64,000 nucleotides of DNA from Desulfotignum sp. (GCA_011390335.1 JAABSO010000006.1:90932-154931); one strand, 5' to 3'; numbered from the stretch's first letter, positions 1 through 10,541 are shown. A program made the numbers and translations. The notes: generated from the letters alone by a model not told the origin.

Positions 1-40
1 ACAGCCTGCTGTTTTCAGCCAGTTTTTCCGTGATGCGCAT
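1..40 (-). CDS. start of an unidentified gene running off the window edge
   Basis: On the minus strand an ATG at 40 opens a frame that reads MRITEKLAENSRL to the window edge. A purine-rich AAAAGGAAAAGGG stretch lies about 10-15 bases upstream and could be a ribosome binding site. The gene would follow dnaK after the dnaK terminator. Thirteen codons are too few to identify a product, and chance is possible. Confidence 0.3.
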   Translation of the reverse strand, partial: MRITEKLAENSRL

Positions 41-77
41 AAACGCTGTATTACCCTTTTCCTTTTGGCCTTATGGT

Positions 78-121
78 AAAAAAAATCCTGCCGGATCTTT
101 ATAATAGACCACGGCAGGATT
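78..121 (-). terminator. intrinsic terminator after dnaK
   Basis: A perfect 10-bp stem joins 84-93 and 112-121 (AATCCTGCCG against CGGCAGGATT). In minus-strand RNA it is followed by a run of U from the A tract at 78-85. It lies 28 bases past the dnaK stop and should end grpE-dnaK transcription. Confidence 0.9.
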
Positions 122-148
122 ATATTCAACCCAATGTTTGGGAAAGCG

Positions 149-2059
149 TTACTTGTCCTTATTGACCTCTTCAAAATCGGCATCCACCACATCATCATCT
201 GCCTGCCGGGCACCTGCATCACCGGCGCCTGCCTGGCCATCCTGGGAAGAGGATGCCTGCTGGTACATGACCTCAGCCAGCTTATGGGAGGCCTGGGAAA
301 GGGCCTCAATTTTCTGTTTTATATCATCCACATCACTGGATTCTTTGGCCTGTTTCAAGGCTTCTACAGCTGATTCAATACCCTTTTTGGTGTCTGCGTC
401 CACTTTGTCACCATGTTCTTTCAGGGTTTTTTCCGTCTGGTCCACCAATGCTTCCGCCTGGTTTTTGGTATCCACAAGTTCCCGTCGCTTTTTGTCATCT
501 TCTGCATGCATTTCCGCATCTTTTACCATTTTTTCAATTTCATCGTCTGAAAGACCGGAAGCAGCGGTGATGCGGATGGACTGTTCCTTGGCGGTTGCTT
601 TGTCTTTGGCTGAAACCTGGACAATCCCGTTTGCGTCAATGTCAAAGGATACCTCTATCTGGGGAACACCCCGGGGTGCCGGCGGGATATCAGCCAGTTC
701 AAACTGGCCCAGGGTCTTGTTGTCAGCCGCCATCTCCCGTTCTCCCTGGAGCACGTGGATGGAAACCGCAGGCTGGTTATCCGCAGCAGTGGAGAACACC
801 TGGCTCTTTTTGGTGGGGATGGTGGTATTCTTTTCTATGAGTTTGGTCATGACACCGCCCAGTGTTTCAATACCCAAAGACAGCGGGGTTACATCCAGGA
901 GCAGGACATCATTGACATCCCCCTGCAGCACACCGGCCTGTACAGCGGCACCCATGGCAACCACTTCATCCGGATTCACCCCCTTGTGGGGCTTTTTGCC
1001 GAATATTTTTTCCACCCGCTCCTGAACAGCCGGCATGCGGGTCATGCCGCCCACCAAAACAACTTCGTCCACAGTGCCGGAGCCCACACCTGCTTCTTTC
1101 AATGCCACCTTACAGGGACCTTCCAGATTGTCCAGAAGATCAGCCACCAGAGATTCCAGTTTTGCCCGGGTCAGTCTGACATCCAGGTGCTTGGGACCGG
1201 AGGCATCTGCTGTGATAAAGGGCAGGTTGATGCTGGTTTCCGTTGAACTGGACAATTCCATTTTGGCTTTTTCCGCCGCCTCTTTGAGACGCTGCAGCGC
1301 CATTTTGTCGGAACGGACATCAATGCCCTGGTCTTTTTTGAATTCATTGGCGATATACTCAATGATACGCAGGTCAAAGTCCTCACCACCCAGATGGGTA
1401 TCCCCTGAGGTGGATTTTACTTCAAAAACGCCGTCTCCAATCTCAAGAATGGACACGTCAAAGGTGCCGCCGCCCAAGTCAAAGACTGCAATTTTTTCTT
1501 CGCCTTTTTTATCCAGGCCGTATGCCAGAGACGCTGCTGTCGGTTCGTTGATGATCCGTTTGACTTCCAGTCCGGCAATTTTGCCTGCATCTTTGGTGGC
1601 CTGCCGCTGGCTGTCATTAAAATATGCCGGCACGGTAATGACGGCTTCTTTTACCTCTTCACCCAGGTATTCTTCAGCGGTTTTTTTGATGTTGGCCAGA
1701 ATGAATGAGGAGATTTCAGCAGGACTGTATTGTTTTCCCCGCAGGTTGATCCGCGTATCACCGTTGGATGCCGCTTCAATCTTATAGGGAAGATTGGGGA
1801 TGTCGCTCTGGACCTCCTTTGATTTGAATTTTCTGCCGATGAGCCTTTTTACACCGAATACCGTATTTTCCGGATTGGTAATGGCCTGGCGTTTAGCAGT
1901 CTGGCCCACAATGCGTTCCCCGCCTTCGGTGATGGCGACAATGGACGGGGTGGTCCGTCCGCCTTCTGCGTTGGTGATGATTTTCGCTTCTCCACCAGCT
2001 TCCATGATGGCAACACAGGAGTTGGTTGTTCCAAGATCAATTCCAATTATTTTACCCAT
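149..2059 (-). CDS. dnaK: chaperone DnaK (Hsp70)
   Basis: Hsp70 ATPase that binds exposed hydrophobic segments of client proteins in the cytoplasm and cycles with DnaJ and GrpE. At 636 aa it has normal full length. The N-terminal phosphate-binding motif [10 protein letters not shown] is at residues 5-14, the second phosphate loop [11 protein letters not shown] is near residue 195, and the substrate-binding domain and helical lid fill the C-terminal third. It ends in EEVNKDK, a slight variant of the usual EEVD/EEVKDK-type tail. grpE lies 21 bases upstream, so the two are probably co-transcribed. No hrcA or dnaJ is visible in the window. Identification is certain. Confidence 0.98.
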   Translation of the reverse strand: MGKIIGIDLGTTNSCVAIMEAGGEAKIITNAEGGRTTPSIVAITEGGERIVGQTAKRQAITNPENTVFGVKRLIGRKFKSKEVQSDIPNLPYKIEAASNGDTRINLRGKQYSPAEISSFILANIKKTAEEYLGEEVKEAVITVPAYFNDSQRQATKDAGKIAGLEVKRIINEPTAASLAYGLDKKGEEKIAVFDLGGGTFDVSILEIGDGVFEVKSTSGDTHLGGEDFDLRIIEYIANEFKKDQGIDVRSDKMALQRLKEAAEKAKMELSSSTETSINLPFITADASGPKHLDVRLTRAKLESLVADLLDNLEGPCKVALKEAGVGSGTVDEVVLVGGMTRMPAVQERVEKIFGKKPHKGVNPDEVVAMGAAVQAGVLQGDVNDVLLLDVTPLSLGIETLGGVMTKLIEKNTTIPTKKSQVFSTAADNQPAVSIHVLQGEREMAADNKTLGQFELADIPPAPRGVPQIEVSFDIDANGIVQVSAKDKATAKEQSIRITAASGLSDDEIEKMVKDAEMHAEDDKKRRELVDTKNQAEALVDQTEKTLKEHGDKVDADTKKGIESAVEALKQAKESSDVDDIKQKIEALSQASHKLAEVMYQQASSSQDGQAGAGDAGARQADDDVVDADFEEVNKDK

Positions 2060-2080
2060 AACATTTCCTCCAAGATATCT

Positions 2081-2725
2081 TTAATTTTCTTTTGGTTCGC
2101 CGGTCTCATTTTTCGTATTTTTCGAAACAACAACCATAGCGGGTCTGATCAGTCTGTCATTGAGCACGTATCCGGTTTGCAGCACATTGGTTACCGTGTT
2201 TTCAGGGACTTCGTCAGTTTCCTTCTGGGTGACTGCCTGATGAAAATTGGGGTCAAATTCCTGATTTTCGGCCTCCACCGTTTTGACATTAAAGGCCTGG
2301 AAAATTTTCAAAATTTCCTTGTGGGTCATTTTTACCCCTTCCAGCAGGCTTTCATGGTCATTGTTGCTCTCAGCAGATGCAATGGCCCTTTCGAGATTAT
2401 CCATAACCGATAGAAACTGTTTAAAGACGGTCTCAGTGGCAAATTTTTTAAATTCGTCTATTTCCCGCTGCTTTCTTTTCCTGTAGTTGTCAAATTCAGC
2501 CGAAAGCCGCACAAAACGATCCTTTTCAATGGACAGCTGTTCTTCCAATGAAGCAGTATCTTTTTGCTGGATATCGTTCTTTTTTCCGGTATCGGCCTGG
2601 GCCTCAGATGATTTTGCAGCGTCTTTGTTGGGCGCGTCTTCTGGTTTCTGGCTTTTGTCTTTGGTTTTTTCTTTAAGTGCCAATGTTTTCTCCTGGTCCA
2701 AAAATTCCTTACTTTCAAACGGCAA
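2081..2725 (-). CDS. grpE: nucleotide exchange factor GrpE
   Basis: GrpE releases ADP from DnaK and so drives substrate release. The 214-aa product has a long charged, low-complexity N-terminal extension (about residues 1-60), then the coiled-coil helix (about 65-130, with the conserved FDNYRKR segment) and the C-terminal beta domain ending in GYVLNDRLIRPAMVVVSK. The frame opens with TTG at 2725 and has no strong ribosome binding site, so the exact start within the acidic leader is uncertain. A TTGACA box lies upstream at 2777-2782 on the same strand, but its -10 partner is poor. It is first gene of the grpE-dnaK pair. Confidence 0.95.
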   Translation of the reverse strand: MPFESKEFLDQEKTLALKEKTKDKSQKPEDAPNKDAAKSSEAQADTGKKNDIQQKDTASLEEQLSIEKDRFVRLSAEFDNYRKRKQREIDEFKKFATETVFKQFLSVMDNLERAIASAESNNDHESLLEGVKMTHKEILKIFQAFNVKTVEAENQEFDPNFHQAVTQKETDEVPENTVTNVLQTGYVLNDRLIRPAMVVVSKNTKNETGEPKEN

Positions 2726-2819
2726 ATGGTATGATTTCCATAAATTATGGCTGAAAAGTAAGTCTGTTTAAAAGCATGTCAAGATATAAAAAAATGGCGG
2801 GCACAAAAGAAAAAAAGAA

Positions 2820-2978
2820 CCGGCTGGCAGGTGGTTATGGGAAAATTGCATGACCGGGATCGATCCATGACACAGAAGAAATCACTTATCGCTGCTTCCT
2901 TCCGGACCTGACGAGGTTCATGGCCTTCTGTTACAAGGCGACCGATCAGAATCAACCAGTCCCCGGCCTGCCAGCCGG
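2820..2978 (-). ncRNA. ffs: signal recognition particle RNA (4.5S-like)
   Basis: The universally conserved SRP domain IV motif TCAGGTCCGGAAGGAAGCAG is present on the minus strand around 2890-2910. With Ffh this RNA targets membrane proteins to the translocon. Nested pairing supports a long rod: ACAGAAG with CTTCTGT around the core, GATCGGTC with GATCGATC (one G-U pair) outside it, and a 12-bp perfect terminal helix CCGGCTGGCAGG (2967-2978) with CCTGCCAGCCGG (2820-2831). A T-rich run follows the 3' arm, so the end is probably a terminator. The rod of about 159 nt is longer than the usual small bacterial form, so mature ends may be shorter. Confidence 0.9.
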
Positions 2979-3196
2979 AAACAATATTTATATTAAACCT
3001 GTACCGTTTTTTCAAGTCAAATCTGAAAATCTTCACAGGAAATTATATCAAACAAATTTAATGTTTGAGTTTCAAATGGTTTTGCATTAAAATAATGATA
3101 ATACATTATATATAGAAATACGGCAGGGCCTGTAAACAAACATGTTTGTGGAATGGTGGTTGCTTTTGGGTAATTGGGGTAATTCAGGAGACAAAA

Positions 3197-3508
3197 ATGA
3201 TGAGCGAAATAGTGAATAAAGACGGCCGGACAATAATCAGGCCTGGTACGGACATTGTCGCATCCATGGCAGAAACTTTTAAGGCAGAGCTGTTATCCAC
3301 TATTGATTCATCCCAGGGGGATTTGACCATTGATCTGGCTGGTGTTGAAATGGTTGATTCGGTCGGTATCGGTGTTATCATTGCCGCCCACAACACATTG
3401 GGCCAGTCCGGCCGCAAACTGCAGGTGATCAATGTCACCAAGGATGTTTACAGCCTGTTTGCGACCATGCGCCTTAATAGACGCTTCACTGTGGAACAGG
3501 CGGTGTAG
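3197..3508 (+). CDS. STAS domain protein, anti-sigma factor antagonist type
   Basis: A 103-aa single STAS domain related to SpoIIAA/RsbV, which bind anti-sigma kinases when dephosphorylated in partner-switching control. The signature DLAGVEMVDSVGIGVII is near residues 47-63, with Asp54-Ser55 as the likely phosphorylation site. The start at 3197 is set by AGGAG at 3186-3190; an upstream in-frame start at 3146 has no comparable site. A second ATG follows directly at 3200. No anti-sigma kinase is adjacent. A PP2C phosphatase that could act in such a switch lies at 22.4 kb, but a link is only a guess. Confidence 0.85.
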   Translation: MMSEIVNKDGRTIIRPGTDIVASMAETFKAELLSTIDSSQGDLTIDLAGVEMVDSVGIGVIIAAHNTLGQSGRKLQVINVTKDVYSLFATMRLNRRFTVEQAV

Positions 3509-3531
3509 AACGGAAAACAGCAGGACAAGGT

Positions 3532-3876
3532 ATGCTGACAGTCAAACAAATAGCACTATATATCGGATGTTTGGGCATGCTTTTTTTTATACTGGCTGCC
3601 TGTGACGAAAAAGAGGACCCGTACCCGGGGTTTTCAAACCTGGTTGCCGAGCGTAATGAGCTGCGCAAGTCCATATCAAAAGAGCGCCAGGGGGAAACAG
3701 AACAAAGCCCGGATGCAAAAGAAGCCAAAGAAACGAAAACCGAAAAGGCCACTGCTGTTTTGCATGAAAGACAGATTGAAATAACAGACGCTGATTCAGG
3801 CAAGCCCATTGCCAGAGGGGTTGCCTATTTAAACAAAGAAGGGGAAATCACAAGAATCAGAATTTATAACCAATAG
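3532..3876 (+). CDS. small predicted lipoprotein
   Basis: A 114-aa protein with a basic N-terminus, a hydrophobic stretch (residues 7-22) and a lipobox LAAC with Cys24, as expected for lipoprotein signal peptidase II. The mature part is highly charged (a Lys/Glu-rich segment around residues 50-80) and ends in a short domain (ITDADSGKPIARGVAYLNKEGEITRIRIYN in outline) that looks like a small beta structure. I do not recognise a family. It follows the STAS gene by 23 bases on the same strand and is probably co-transcribed with it. Confidence 0.7.
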   Translation: MLTVKQIALYIGCLGMLFFILAACDEKEDPYPGFSNLVAERNELRKSISKERQGETEQSPDAKEAKETKTEKATAVLHERQIEITDADSGKPIARGVAYLNKEGEITRIRIYNQ

Positions 3877-3903
3877 GCGGTTTTTGCCGGCAGGGCCTGC
3901 AGC

Positions 3904-4392
3904 CTACAGGGGCAGTTTTTTGCGGTTTGAGCCGGACGGCAGATCTGAATACACCTGGTTTTTTCCTGTTGGCTTGTCTGTTGGCGGTGCCGTCTGGGCA
4001 GTGATTTCTGAAGGCGATTTTCCCGGTGCAGGATGCTGGGGGTTTTCTGCCGTACCATCTGCCATATCAGGGGATGACTTTTCCAAAACGTCCAGCCGGG
4101 CTTCATATTCTTTTATTTTTATATTGGCATTATACAGTTTTTTGACAGATTCCTCCTGGATTCTTTCAAGGTTCTGGATGGTTTTCCGGTTTCCCTTGAT
4201 GCGCTTACTGTAGCCGTCCACAAGTTTGCGGATACGTGCCAGCATTTTTTTTTCAACAGATTTTGTCAATGCATGGGCCATGAAAATATTCAGAAGTTCG
4301 GCGATCAGGGCAACTATGATGGCATATATCAGTCCATCTGCCTGCAGGTGGTAGATAATGATGATGACGAGCATCGCGGTGAGAAATACCAT
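3904..4392 (-). CDS. membrane-anchored coiled-coil protein, function unknown
   Basis: A 162-aa protein with two hydrophobic helices at the N-terminus (about residues 3-17 and 20-40), then a basic segment and a long heptad-rich region (about 45-110, with repeated Lys, Glu, Ile and Leu) predicted to be a coiled coil. A Pro/Ser-rich tail follows. This arrangement suggests an inner-membrane hairpin with a cytoplasmic coiled coil. No family is recognised. It is convergent with the lipoprotein gene, and tRNA-Pro lies just upstream on the same strand. Confidence 0.6.
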   Translation of the reverse strand: MVFLTAMLVIIIIYHLQADGLIYAIIVALIAELLNIFMAHALTKSVEKKMLARIRKLVDGYSKRIKGNRKTIQNLERIQEESVKKLYNANIKIKEYEARLDVLEKSSPDMADGTAENPQHPAPGKSPSEITAQTAPPTDKPTGKNQVYSDLPSGSNRKKLPL

Positions 4393-4450
4393 AATATCTC
4401 AGTGCTGTCCGGGACAAAATCCGCTAAAGGGTATGCAAAAACAAATTATC

Positions 4451-4527
<77 letters not shown>

Positions 4528-4668
4528 GATAATTTGACATAACCAAATCATTTACCATTTGGGGCATTACAATGCAAGCTGTTTTTTGGGGCCGGTCCTG
4601 TGTGGTCTCAGGATGCATAACATTGCAGCAGTGTTATGGCGAAAATCCAAGTTGTTTGGGCAATTTTC

Positions 4669-4697
4669 TTGACACCGGCAGGGATAAGCGTTATTTT
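4669..4697 (+). promoter_or_regulatory. sigma70-type promoter for tig-clpP-clpX-lon
   Basis: A perfect -35 TTGACA (4669-4674) is followed by a 17-nt spacer and TATTTT (4692-4697). It lies about 120 bases before the tig start, in the only sizeable gap upstream of the protease block. Confidence 0.65.
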
Positions 4698-4816
4698 AGT
4701 TAACTTTGTTAAATGGTTTTGTGTAATATAATCTGGTATATATGGCAGAAATCCAAAAATTTTGCACAAATTGTTTGAAAATGGTCATTAATCATGGAAT
4801 GTAACAGGACAAAAAC

Positions 4817-6184
4817 ATGCAGGTAAAAATTCAAGACAAAAGCAGTGTAAAAAAAGTACTCTCTTTTGAAATCCCCAAGGAAAAAGTTGCAAAAGAACTC
4901 GACAAGGCATACAACGAGCTGAAAAAAAAGGCAGATATCAAAGGGTTTCGGAAAGGCAAGATCCCCAGAAAGGTTCTGGAGAACCGTTTTTCCAAAGAGG
5001 TCCATGCTGATGTTGCCCCCCGCCTGATCCAGGATTCTTTTATTGAGGCTATTCAGGAACATGACCTGAACATTGTGGGCGGTCCCCAGATGGATCCGCC
5101 GGATCTGGATCCGGATGCTGCCTATGCGTTTGACATCACCGTAGAGGTAAAGCCTGAACTGGAAGAGGTCGATTTCAAGGGGATATCCCTTGAAAAGAAT
5201 CTGTATGCGGTCTCTGATGCTGAAATTGACGGGCAGATCCATATGATCCAGCGGACCATGGCAAAAAAACAGCCTGTGGAAGAAAGCAGGTCTGTCAGGG
5301 AAAATGATTTTGTCCTGATCGATTACCAGGGATTTGTGGATGATGAACCATATGAACACACCCCTAAGATTGAAAATTATCTGTATGGCATCGGCAAGGA
5401 TGCATTGCCAAAAGAATTTTCTGAAAAGTTGATCGGCAGTGTGCCTGTCCAGGATCTGGAGATTCCAGTCGGCTATCCTGAAGACCATCCAGATGAAAAC
5501 CTTAAGGGAAAAACAATTTTGTACAAGGTCACCCTCAAAGAGATCCAGGAGGAAATTCTGCCGGAGATCAATGATGATCTGGTAAAAGACCTCGGCAGTT
5601 TTGAAACCCTGCAGGAGGTCAAAGATTCCATCCGGAACAATCTGGACAAAGGATACCAGCAGCGCATAAAACATGAACTCAGTGAACAGATATTCCAGTA
5701 CCTGCTGGAAAAATATACATTTGAAGTGCCTGAAGCCATGATCGAAGGAGAACTTAACGGCATAGTCAGTGAGGCGGAACAGGCATATGCAGCCAACAAT
5801 ACCAGTCTTGAACAAGAAGGGCTCAGCCGTGATATCCTTTTTACCCAGTACCGGGATGTGGCGGAAAAACAGGCCAGGCGGCATCTGATTCTGGATAAAA
5901 TCATCACCCAGGAAAAACTGGACCTCACTGATGAGGAGATGGACGAAAGCTTAGAAGAGATGGCCAGGGGAATGAATGCCACTGTGGATGCCATAAAAAA
6001 TTTTTTCAAGATGGATCCCAAACAGCTGGAATATTACAGACACTCCCAGCTTGAAAAAAAGGCAGTTGATCTTATAATTGAAAATAGTACCATAACTGAA
6101 AAAGAGCCGGATGGTGATGACAAAGATGCAGCACAGGTATCAGAAGCACCAGCATCTGATGATGAAGTCCCGGCATCAAAATAA
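4817..6184 (+). CDS. tig: trigger factor
   Basis: Ribosome-associated chaperone and peptidyl-prolyl isomerase that meets nascent chains at the exit tunnel. The 455-aa protein has the N-terminal ribosome-binding domain with signature GFRKGKIPRKVLE near residues 41-54, a central FKBP-type domain (about 155-245) and the helical C-terminal domain. The tail is rich in Asp, Glu and Ala. It is first in the tig-clpP-clpX-lon order common in bacteria, which couples folding to proteolysis. A ribosome binding site is weak (AACAGGAC before the ATG). Identification is firm. Confidence 0.97.
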   Translation: MQVKIQDKSSVKKVLSFEIPKEKVAKELDKAYNELKKKADIKGFRKGKIPRKVLENRFSKEVHADVAPRLIQDSFIEAIQEHDLNIVGGPQMDPPDLDPDAAYAFDITVEVKPELEEVDFKGISLEKNLYAVSDAEIDGQIHMIQRTMAKKQPVEESRSVRENDFVLIDYQGFVDDEPYEHTPKIENYLYGIGKDALPKEFSEKLIGSVPVQDLEIPVGYPEDHPDENLKGKTILYKVTLKEIQEEILPEINDDLVKDLGSFETLQEVKDSIRNNLDKGYQQRIKHELSEQIFQYLLEKYTFEVPEAMIEGELNGIVSEAEQAYAANNTSLEQEGLSRDILFTQYRDVAEKQARRHLILDKIITQEKLDLTDEEMDESLEEMARGMNATVDAIKNFFKMDPKQLEYYRHSQLEKKAVDLIIENSTITEKEPDGDDKDAAQVSEAPASDDEVPASK

Positions 6185-6280
6185 ACCACAAAACAGGAAT
6201 AATTTTGGCTGATCCAGAATCATGGTAAGATACAGACAATACATAAAGATGATACAGACAGATAATGAAGGAGTTATATT

Positions 6281-6883
6281 GTGCCCCTAGTTCCGATGGT
6301 TGTTGAACAGACCAACAGAGGAGAGCGTGCCTATGATATATATTCGCGTCTGCTAAAAGACCGGATAATATTTCTGGGTTCTGCCATAGATAGTGAAATT
6401 GCCAATCTCATTGTGGCCCAGCTGCTGTTTCTGGAATCAGAAGACCCTGAGAAAGATATCAGTTTTTATATCAATTCTCCGGGAGGGGTTGTGACAGCCG
6501 GCCTTGCTGTGTATGATACCATGCAGTATATCAAGCCGGATGTGGCAACCGTATGTATCGGTCAGGCCGCCAGCATGGGCGCACTGCTTCTGGCAGCCGG
6601 TGCCCAAAAAAAACGGTTTGCCCTGCCCAATGCCAGGATTATGATTCACCAGCCTTTGGGGGGAGCCCAGGGGCAGGCAGCAGATATTAAAATACAGGCC
6701 ACTGAAATTTTACGGATGAAAGACACCTTAAACGAGATACTGGCCGCCCATACCAAACAGAAAATTGATAAAATTGCCAAGGACACGGACCGGGATTTTT
6801 TCATGTCCGGCAATGAGGCAAAAACCTACGGCATAGTAGACCGGGTGGTTGCCGATAGAAGTGAATTGGAAGCTGAAACCTAA
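6281..6883 (+). CDS. clpP: ATP-dependent Clp protease proteolytic subunit
   Basis: Serine peptidase that forms the 14-subunit chamber served by ClpX. The 200-aa product has the full catalytic triad: Ser98 in GQAASMG, His123 in MIHQPLGG and Asp172. Translation starts at a GTG at 6281, set by AAGGAG at 6268-6273 with a 7-base spacer. clpX follows after 27 bases. Confidence 0.98.
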   Translation: MPLVPMVVEQTNRGERAYDIYSRLLKDRIIFLGSAIDSEIANLIVAQLLFLESEDPEKDISFYINSPGGVVTAGLAVYDTMQYIKPDVATVCIGQAASMGALLLAAGAQKKRFALPNARIMIHQPLGGAQGQAADIKIQATEILRMKDTLNEILAAHTKQKIDKIAKDTDRDFFMSGNEAKTYGIVDRVVADRSELEAET

Positions 6884-6910
6884 GCTAAGCTTCAAAGGAG
6901 TCCAAAAAAA

Positions 6911-8170
6911 ATGGCCAAAAAAGATGATACCAGTGATCAGTTCTTCTGTTCTTTTTGCGGAAAAAATCAAAAAGAGGTCCAGAAGCTGATTGCAGGTCCC
7001 AGTGTTTACATTTGCAATGAATGCATCAAGCTCTGCGGTGAGATAATTGAGGATGAAGAAAAAGAGAAAGCAGCTGAGTCAGAAGGGGCAAGGGAGTTCC
7101 TGGTACCTAGGCAGATCAAGGAGCTGCTGGATTCCTATGTGATTGAGCAGGATGCAGCAAAAAAAGTGCTCTCCGTTGCAGTCTACAACCATTATAAGCG
7201 GCTCACATCCCGCCTGGAAAAACGCGCCGATGATGTGGAGATCCAGAAAAGCAATATTTTGATCATCGGCCCCACCGGGTGCGGGAAAACCCTGCTTGCC
7301 CAGACCCTTGCCAGATTTCTGGATGTGCCGTTTGCCATTGCAGATGCCACTGCCTTGACCGAAGCCGGATATGTGGGAGAGGATGTGGAAAACATTGTAT
7401 TGTCGCTGGTGCAGAATGCAGACTATGATATTGAGCGGGCCCAGAAAGGGATTATCTACATTGATGAGATCGATAAAATCTCCCAGCGGGGAGATAACCC
7501 CTCCATTACCAGAGATGTATCCGGAGAAGGGGTGCAGCAGGCCCTGCTGAAAATCATTGAAGGTACGGTGGCAAGCATTCCGCCCAAAGGCGGCAGAAAG
7601 CATCCCCAGCAGGACTATGTCAAGGTGGATACCTCCAATATCCTTTTTATATGCGGCGGAACCTTTACCGGCTTAGAAAAGATCATTGAACGGCGTATCA
7701 CCCAGAAAACCATGGGATTCGGGGCAAAGATAGCTGATAGAAGACAGGTGAATATCGGTACGCTGCTGGAACAGCTCAAACCGGAAGATTTGATAAAATT
7801 CGGGCTGATTCCCGAATTTCTGGGCAGGCTGCCCATTATCACCTCCATTGGAGAGCTTACTGAAGCCTCTTTGATCAAAATTCTGACTGAACCCAAAAAT
7901 GCACTGGTCAAGCAATACCAGGAACTGTTCAAGATTGAAGGGGTGGATCTCCAGTTTACAGATGAGGCTTTAGAAGCCATGGCCAAAGAAGCTGTCACCA
8001 GAAAATCCGGTGCCCGGGGATTGCGGGCCATCATGGAAAAGACCATGCTGGACATCATGTATGAGATTCCTTCCAAAGAAGATGTCAGAGAATGTGTTGT
8101 GGGAGAAGAGGTCGTCCTGAAAAACGAAGCCCCCATCCTCTTGTATGAACAACCCAAAAAACAGGCCTGA
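6911..8170 (+). CDS. clpX: Clp protease ATP-binding subunit ClpX
   Basis: AAA+ unfoldase that feeds tagged substrates to ClpP. The 419-aa protein has the N-terminal C4 zinc domain (Cys13, Cys16, Cys35, Cys38), Walker A GPTGCGKT near residues 120-127, Walker [11 protein letters not shown] near 181-190, and the C-terminal small AAA domain containing [18 protein letters not shown] lies just upstream of the ATG. lon follows after 16 bases. Confidence 0.98.
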   Translation: MAKKDDTSDQFFCSFCGKNQKEVQKLIAGPSVYICNECIKLCGEIIEDEEKEKAAESEGAREFLVPRQIKELLDSYVIEQDAAKKVLSVAVYNHYKRLTSRLEKRADDVEIQKSNILIIGPTGCGKTLLAQTLARFLDVPFAIADATALTEAGYVGEDVENIVLSLVQNADYDIERAQKGIIYIDEIDKISQRGDNPSITRDVSGEGVQQALLKIIEGTVASIPPKGGRKHPQQDYVKVDTSNILFICGGTFTGLEKIIERRITQKTMGFGAKIADRRQVNIGTLLEQLKPEDLIKFGLIPEFLGRLPIITSIGELTEASLIKILTEPKNALVKQYQELFKIEGVDLQFTDEALEAMAKEAVTRKSGARGLRAIMEKTMLDIMYEIPSKEDVRECVVGEEVVLKNEAPILLYEQPKKQA

Positions 8171-8186
8171 CAGAAAGTTTGCATAG

Positions 8187-10541
8187 ATGATCAATATTTC
8201 CAGATTTTTCAATCAGGACGGATCAGAACGTATCAAAAAGACCCTGCCACTTGTACCTTTGCGGGATATGGTGCTGTTTCCCTTTGTTACGACATCGGTT
8301 TTTGTGGGCAGGGAAAAATCCATTAAATCACTGTCAGAAGCCATGGCAGCCGATAAGAGGATCTTTCTCACCACCCAGAAAGACCCTGAAGTACTTAAAC
8401 CCACCATCCAGGATATTTTTCAAGTGGGAACCGAAGCAACAATCACCCAGCTGTTGCGTCTGCCTGATGGCACGGTAAAGGCCCTGGTGGAAGGGTGCCA
8501 CCGGGGGAAAATTCTCAAACTCAGTGATGAAAAAGGGTTTTTGATTGTTGATTATATTCTGGCGGAAGAAACCCCTATACCGGAAACCGTAATAAAAGCT
8601 GCCCTGCGGACGGTTCTGGAGGCTTTTGAACATTACAGCACCATGTCAGGCGCAGTTTCCAAGAGTTTTTTTAAAAATCTGGAGGTTCTTGAGAAGGATC
8701 CCTCACGGTATGCAGATGCCATTGCCGCCCAGCTGCCCTTTAAAGTGGCTGATAAGCAGAAGCTTCTGGAATGCGATGATATTGAAGAGCGCTTTTTTCT
8801 TCTGCTCAAGCTGATTGAGCAGGAAACAGAAGTGTTTGCCATGTCCCAGAAAATCAAGGGCCGTGTGAAGGAACAGATGGAAAAACTGCAGAAACGCCAT
8901 TATCTCACCGAGCAGATGCGGGCCATCAAAAAAGAGATGGGGGAAGACGGGGAGTCCGGCGAGTTTGCAGAGCTTGAAAAGCGCATTCGTAAAAAACGCA
9001 TGCCAAAAGAAGCAGCCGGGGTGGCCCGGCGGGAACTGGACAAACTCAAGATGATGGCGCCCATGTCATCTGAGGCCACTGTTATCAGAAACTACATTGA
9101 CTGGCTGGTTTCTTTGCCCTGGTTTCGCAAAAACCGTGCAAAAAATGACCTGGAAAAAGCAGAAAAAACACTGGATCAGGACCACTACGGCCTTAAAAAA
9201 CCCAAAGAAAGAATTCTGGAATACCTGGCTGTACAGATGCTGGTGAAAAAAATCAAAGGCCCGATTCTCTGTCTGGTGGGCCCTCCGGGTGTGGGAAAAA
9301 CCTCTTTAGCCCGGTCTGTCGCATCTGCCACAGGAAGATCCTTTGCAAGAATCTCTCTGGGGGGTGTCAGAGATGAGGCGGAAATTCGGGGCCACCGCCG
9401 TACCTATGTGGGGGCCATGCCCGGAAAGATTATCCAGACCCTCAAGAAGGTGGGGTATAATAATCCGGTTTTCTGTCTGGATGAGATTGACAAGATGACA
9501 TCCGATTTTCGGGGGGATCCGTCATCTGCCATGCTGGAGGCCCTGGACCCGGAACAGAACAGACACTTCAACGACCATTATCTGGAAGTGGATTATGACC
9601 TGTCGGAAATTTTGTTCATCACCACTGCCAATACCCTGTTTGATATTCCAGCCCCGTTGCGGGACAGAATGGAAATTATCCAGATTCCCGGGTATACCGC
9701 CTATGAAAAGGAACAGATCGCCACAAAATTTCTGATTCCCAAACAGCTGAAAGAAAACGGCCTGAATGATGCAGATGTGACCTTTTCAAGGAATGCCGTA
9801 CAGACCATTATCAAACTATACACCCGGGAAGCCGGGGTCCGGAATCTTGAGCGGGAAATATCTTCGGTTATCAGAAAAATCGCCACCCGGATCGTCCGCA
9901 CCAAAGAACGCAAATGCCACCAGGTAAGCACCACCAGTATCCAGAAATTTCTGGGCCAGGCCAAATTTCGCAATAAACCCCTTGAGGTGGAGGACAAGGC
10001 CGGGATTGTTACCGGACTTGCATGGACCCAGGCAGGCGGAGAACTGCTGACTGTTGAGGCGGTTACCATGCCCGGAAAAGGGCGCATCATGATCACAGGC
10101 AAACTCGGAGACGTGATGAAGGAATCCTCCCAGGCAGCCGTCAGTTATGTGAGATCCAGAAGCAGGGACCTGGGTATCAGAGATGATTTTTACAAGGACC
10201 AGGACATTCATATCCATGTGCCTGAAGGGGCCATACCCAAGGACGGACCATCAGCCGGCATTGCCATGTGTGCTGCTGTGGTATCTATTTTAACCGGACG
10301 GCCGGTGAACCGGAATGTTGCCATGACTGGAGAAATCACCCTCAGGGGAAGGGTTCTGCCCATTGGCGGGGTCAAGGAAAAGCTGCTGGCTGCCCACGCA
10401 AACGGTATCAGAAAGGTGGTACTTTCGTCTGAAAACAAAAAAGATATCCAGGAGATTCCCAAATCCATTCAAAAGCAGCTGGAGATTGTTTTTGTGGATG
10501 ATATGAATCAGGTGCTGGAAAACGCTTTCACAACGCTGTAG
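8187..10541 (+). CDS. lon: ATP-dependent protease Lon
   Basis: Cytoplasmic AAA+ serine protease that degrades misfolded and regulatory proteins. The 784-aa protein has the N-terminal substrate domain (PLVPLRDMVLFP near residue 20), Walker A GPPGVGKT around 366-373, and a protease domain with the Ser-Lys dyad: Ser689 in PKDGPSAGI and Lys732 in the KEKLLAAH segment, 43 residues apart as in E. coli Lon. Length is normal for LonA. It is last in the protease block and converges on rho with only 9 bases between the stops. Confidence 0.98.
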   Translation: MINISRFFNQDGSERIKKTLPLVPLRDMVLFPFVTTSVFVGREKSIKSLSEAMAADKRIFLTTQKDPEVLKPTIQDIFQVGTEATITQLLRLPDGTVKALVEGCHRGKILKLSDEKGFLIVDYILAEETPIPETVIKAALRTVLEAFEHYSTMSGAVSKSFFKNLEVLEKDPSRYADAIAAQLPFKVADKQKLLECDDIEERFFLLLKLIEQETEVFAMSQKIKGRVKEQMEKLQKRHYLTEQMRAIKKEMGEDGESGEFAELEKRIRKKRMPKEAAGVARRELDKLKMMAPMSSEATVIRNYIDWLVSLPWFRKNRAKNDLEKAEKTLDQDHYGLKKPKERILEYLAVQMLVKKIKGPILCLVGPPGVGKTSLARSVASATGRSFARISLGGVRDEAEIRGHRRTYVGAMPGKIIQTLKKVGYNNPVFCLDEIDKMTSDFRGDPSSAMLEALDPEQNRHFNDHYLEVDYDLSEILFITTANTLFDIPAPLRDRMEIIQIPGYTAYEKEQIATKFLIPKQLKENGLNDADVTFSRNAVQTIIKLYTREAGVRNLEREISSVIRKIATRIVRTKERKCHQVSTTSIQKFLGQAKFRNKPLEVEDKAGIVTGLAWTQAGGELLTVEAVTMPGKGRIMITGKLGDVMKESSQAAVSYVRSRSRDLGIRDDFYKDQDIHIHVPEGAIPKDGPSAGIAMCAAVVSILTGRPVNRNVAMTGEITLRGRVLPIGGVKEKLLAAHANGIRKVVLSSENKKDIQEIPKSIQKQLEIVFVDDMNQVLENAFTTL

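Noticed and set aside
138..1025. 295-codon Ser-rich frame on the plus strand
   Set aside because: Shadow of dnaK in the opposite frame; composition reflects dnaK codon use.
2745..2783. sigma32-type heat shock promoter before grpE
   Set aside because: CTTGAC and CCATAA are present but 27 bases apart, too far for a sigma32 promoter; no CIRCE repeat is seen.
4709..5884. 391-codon open frame on the minus strand
   Set aside because: It is antisense to tig, Phe-rich, and lacks any family motif or ribosome binding site; tig is certain.
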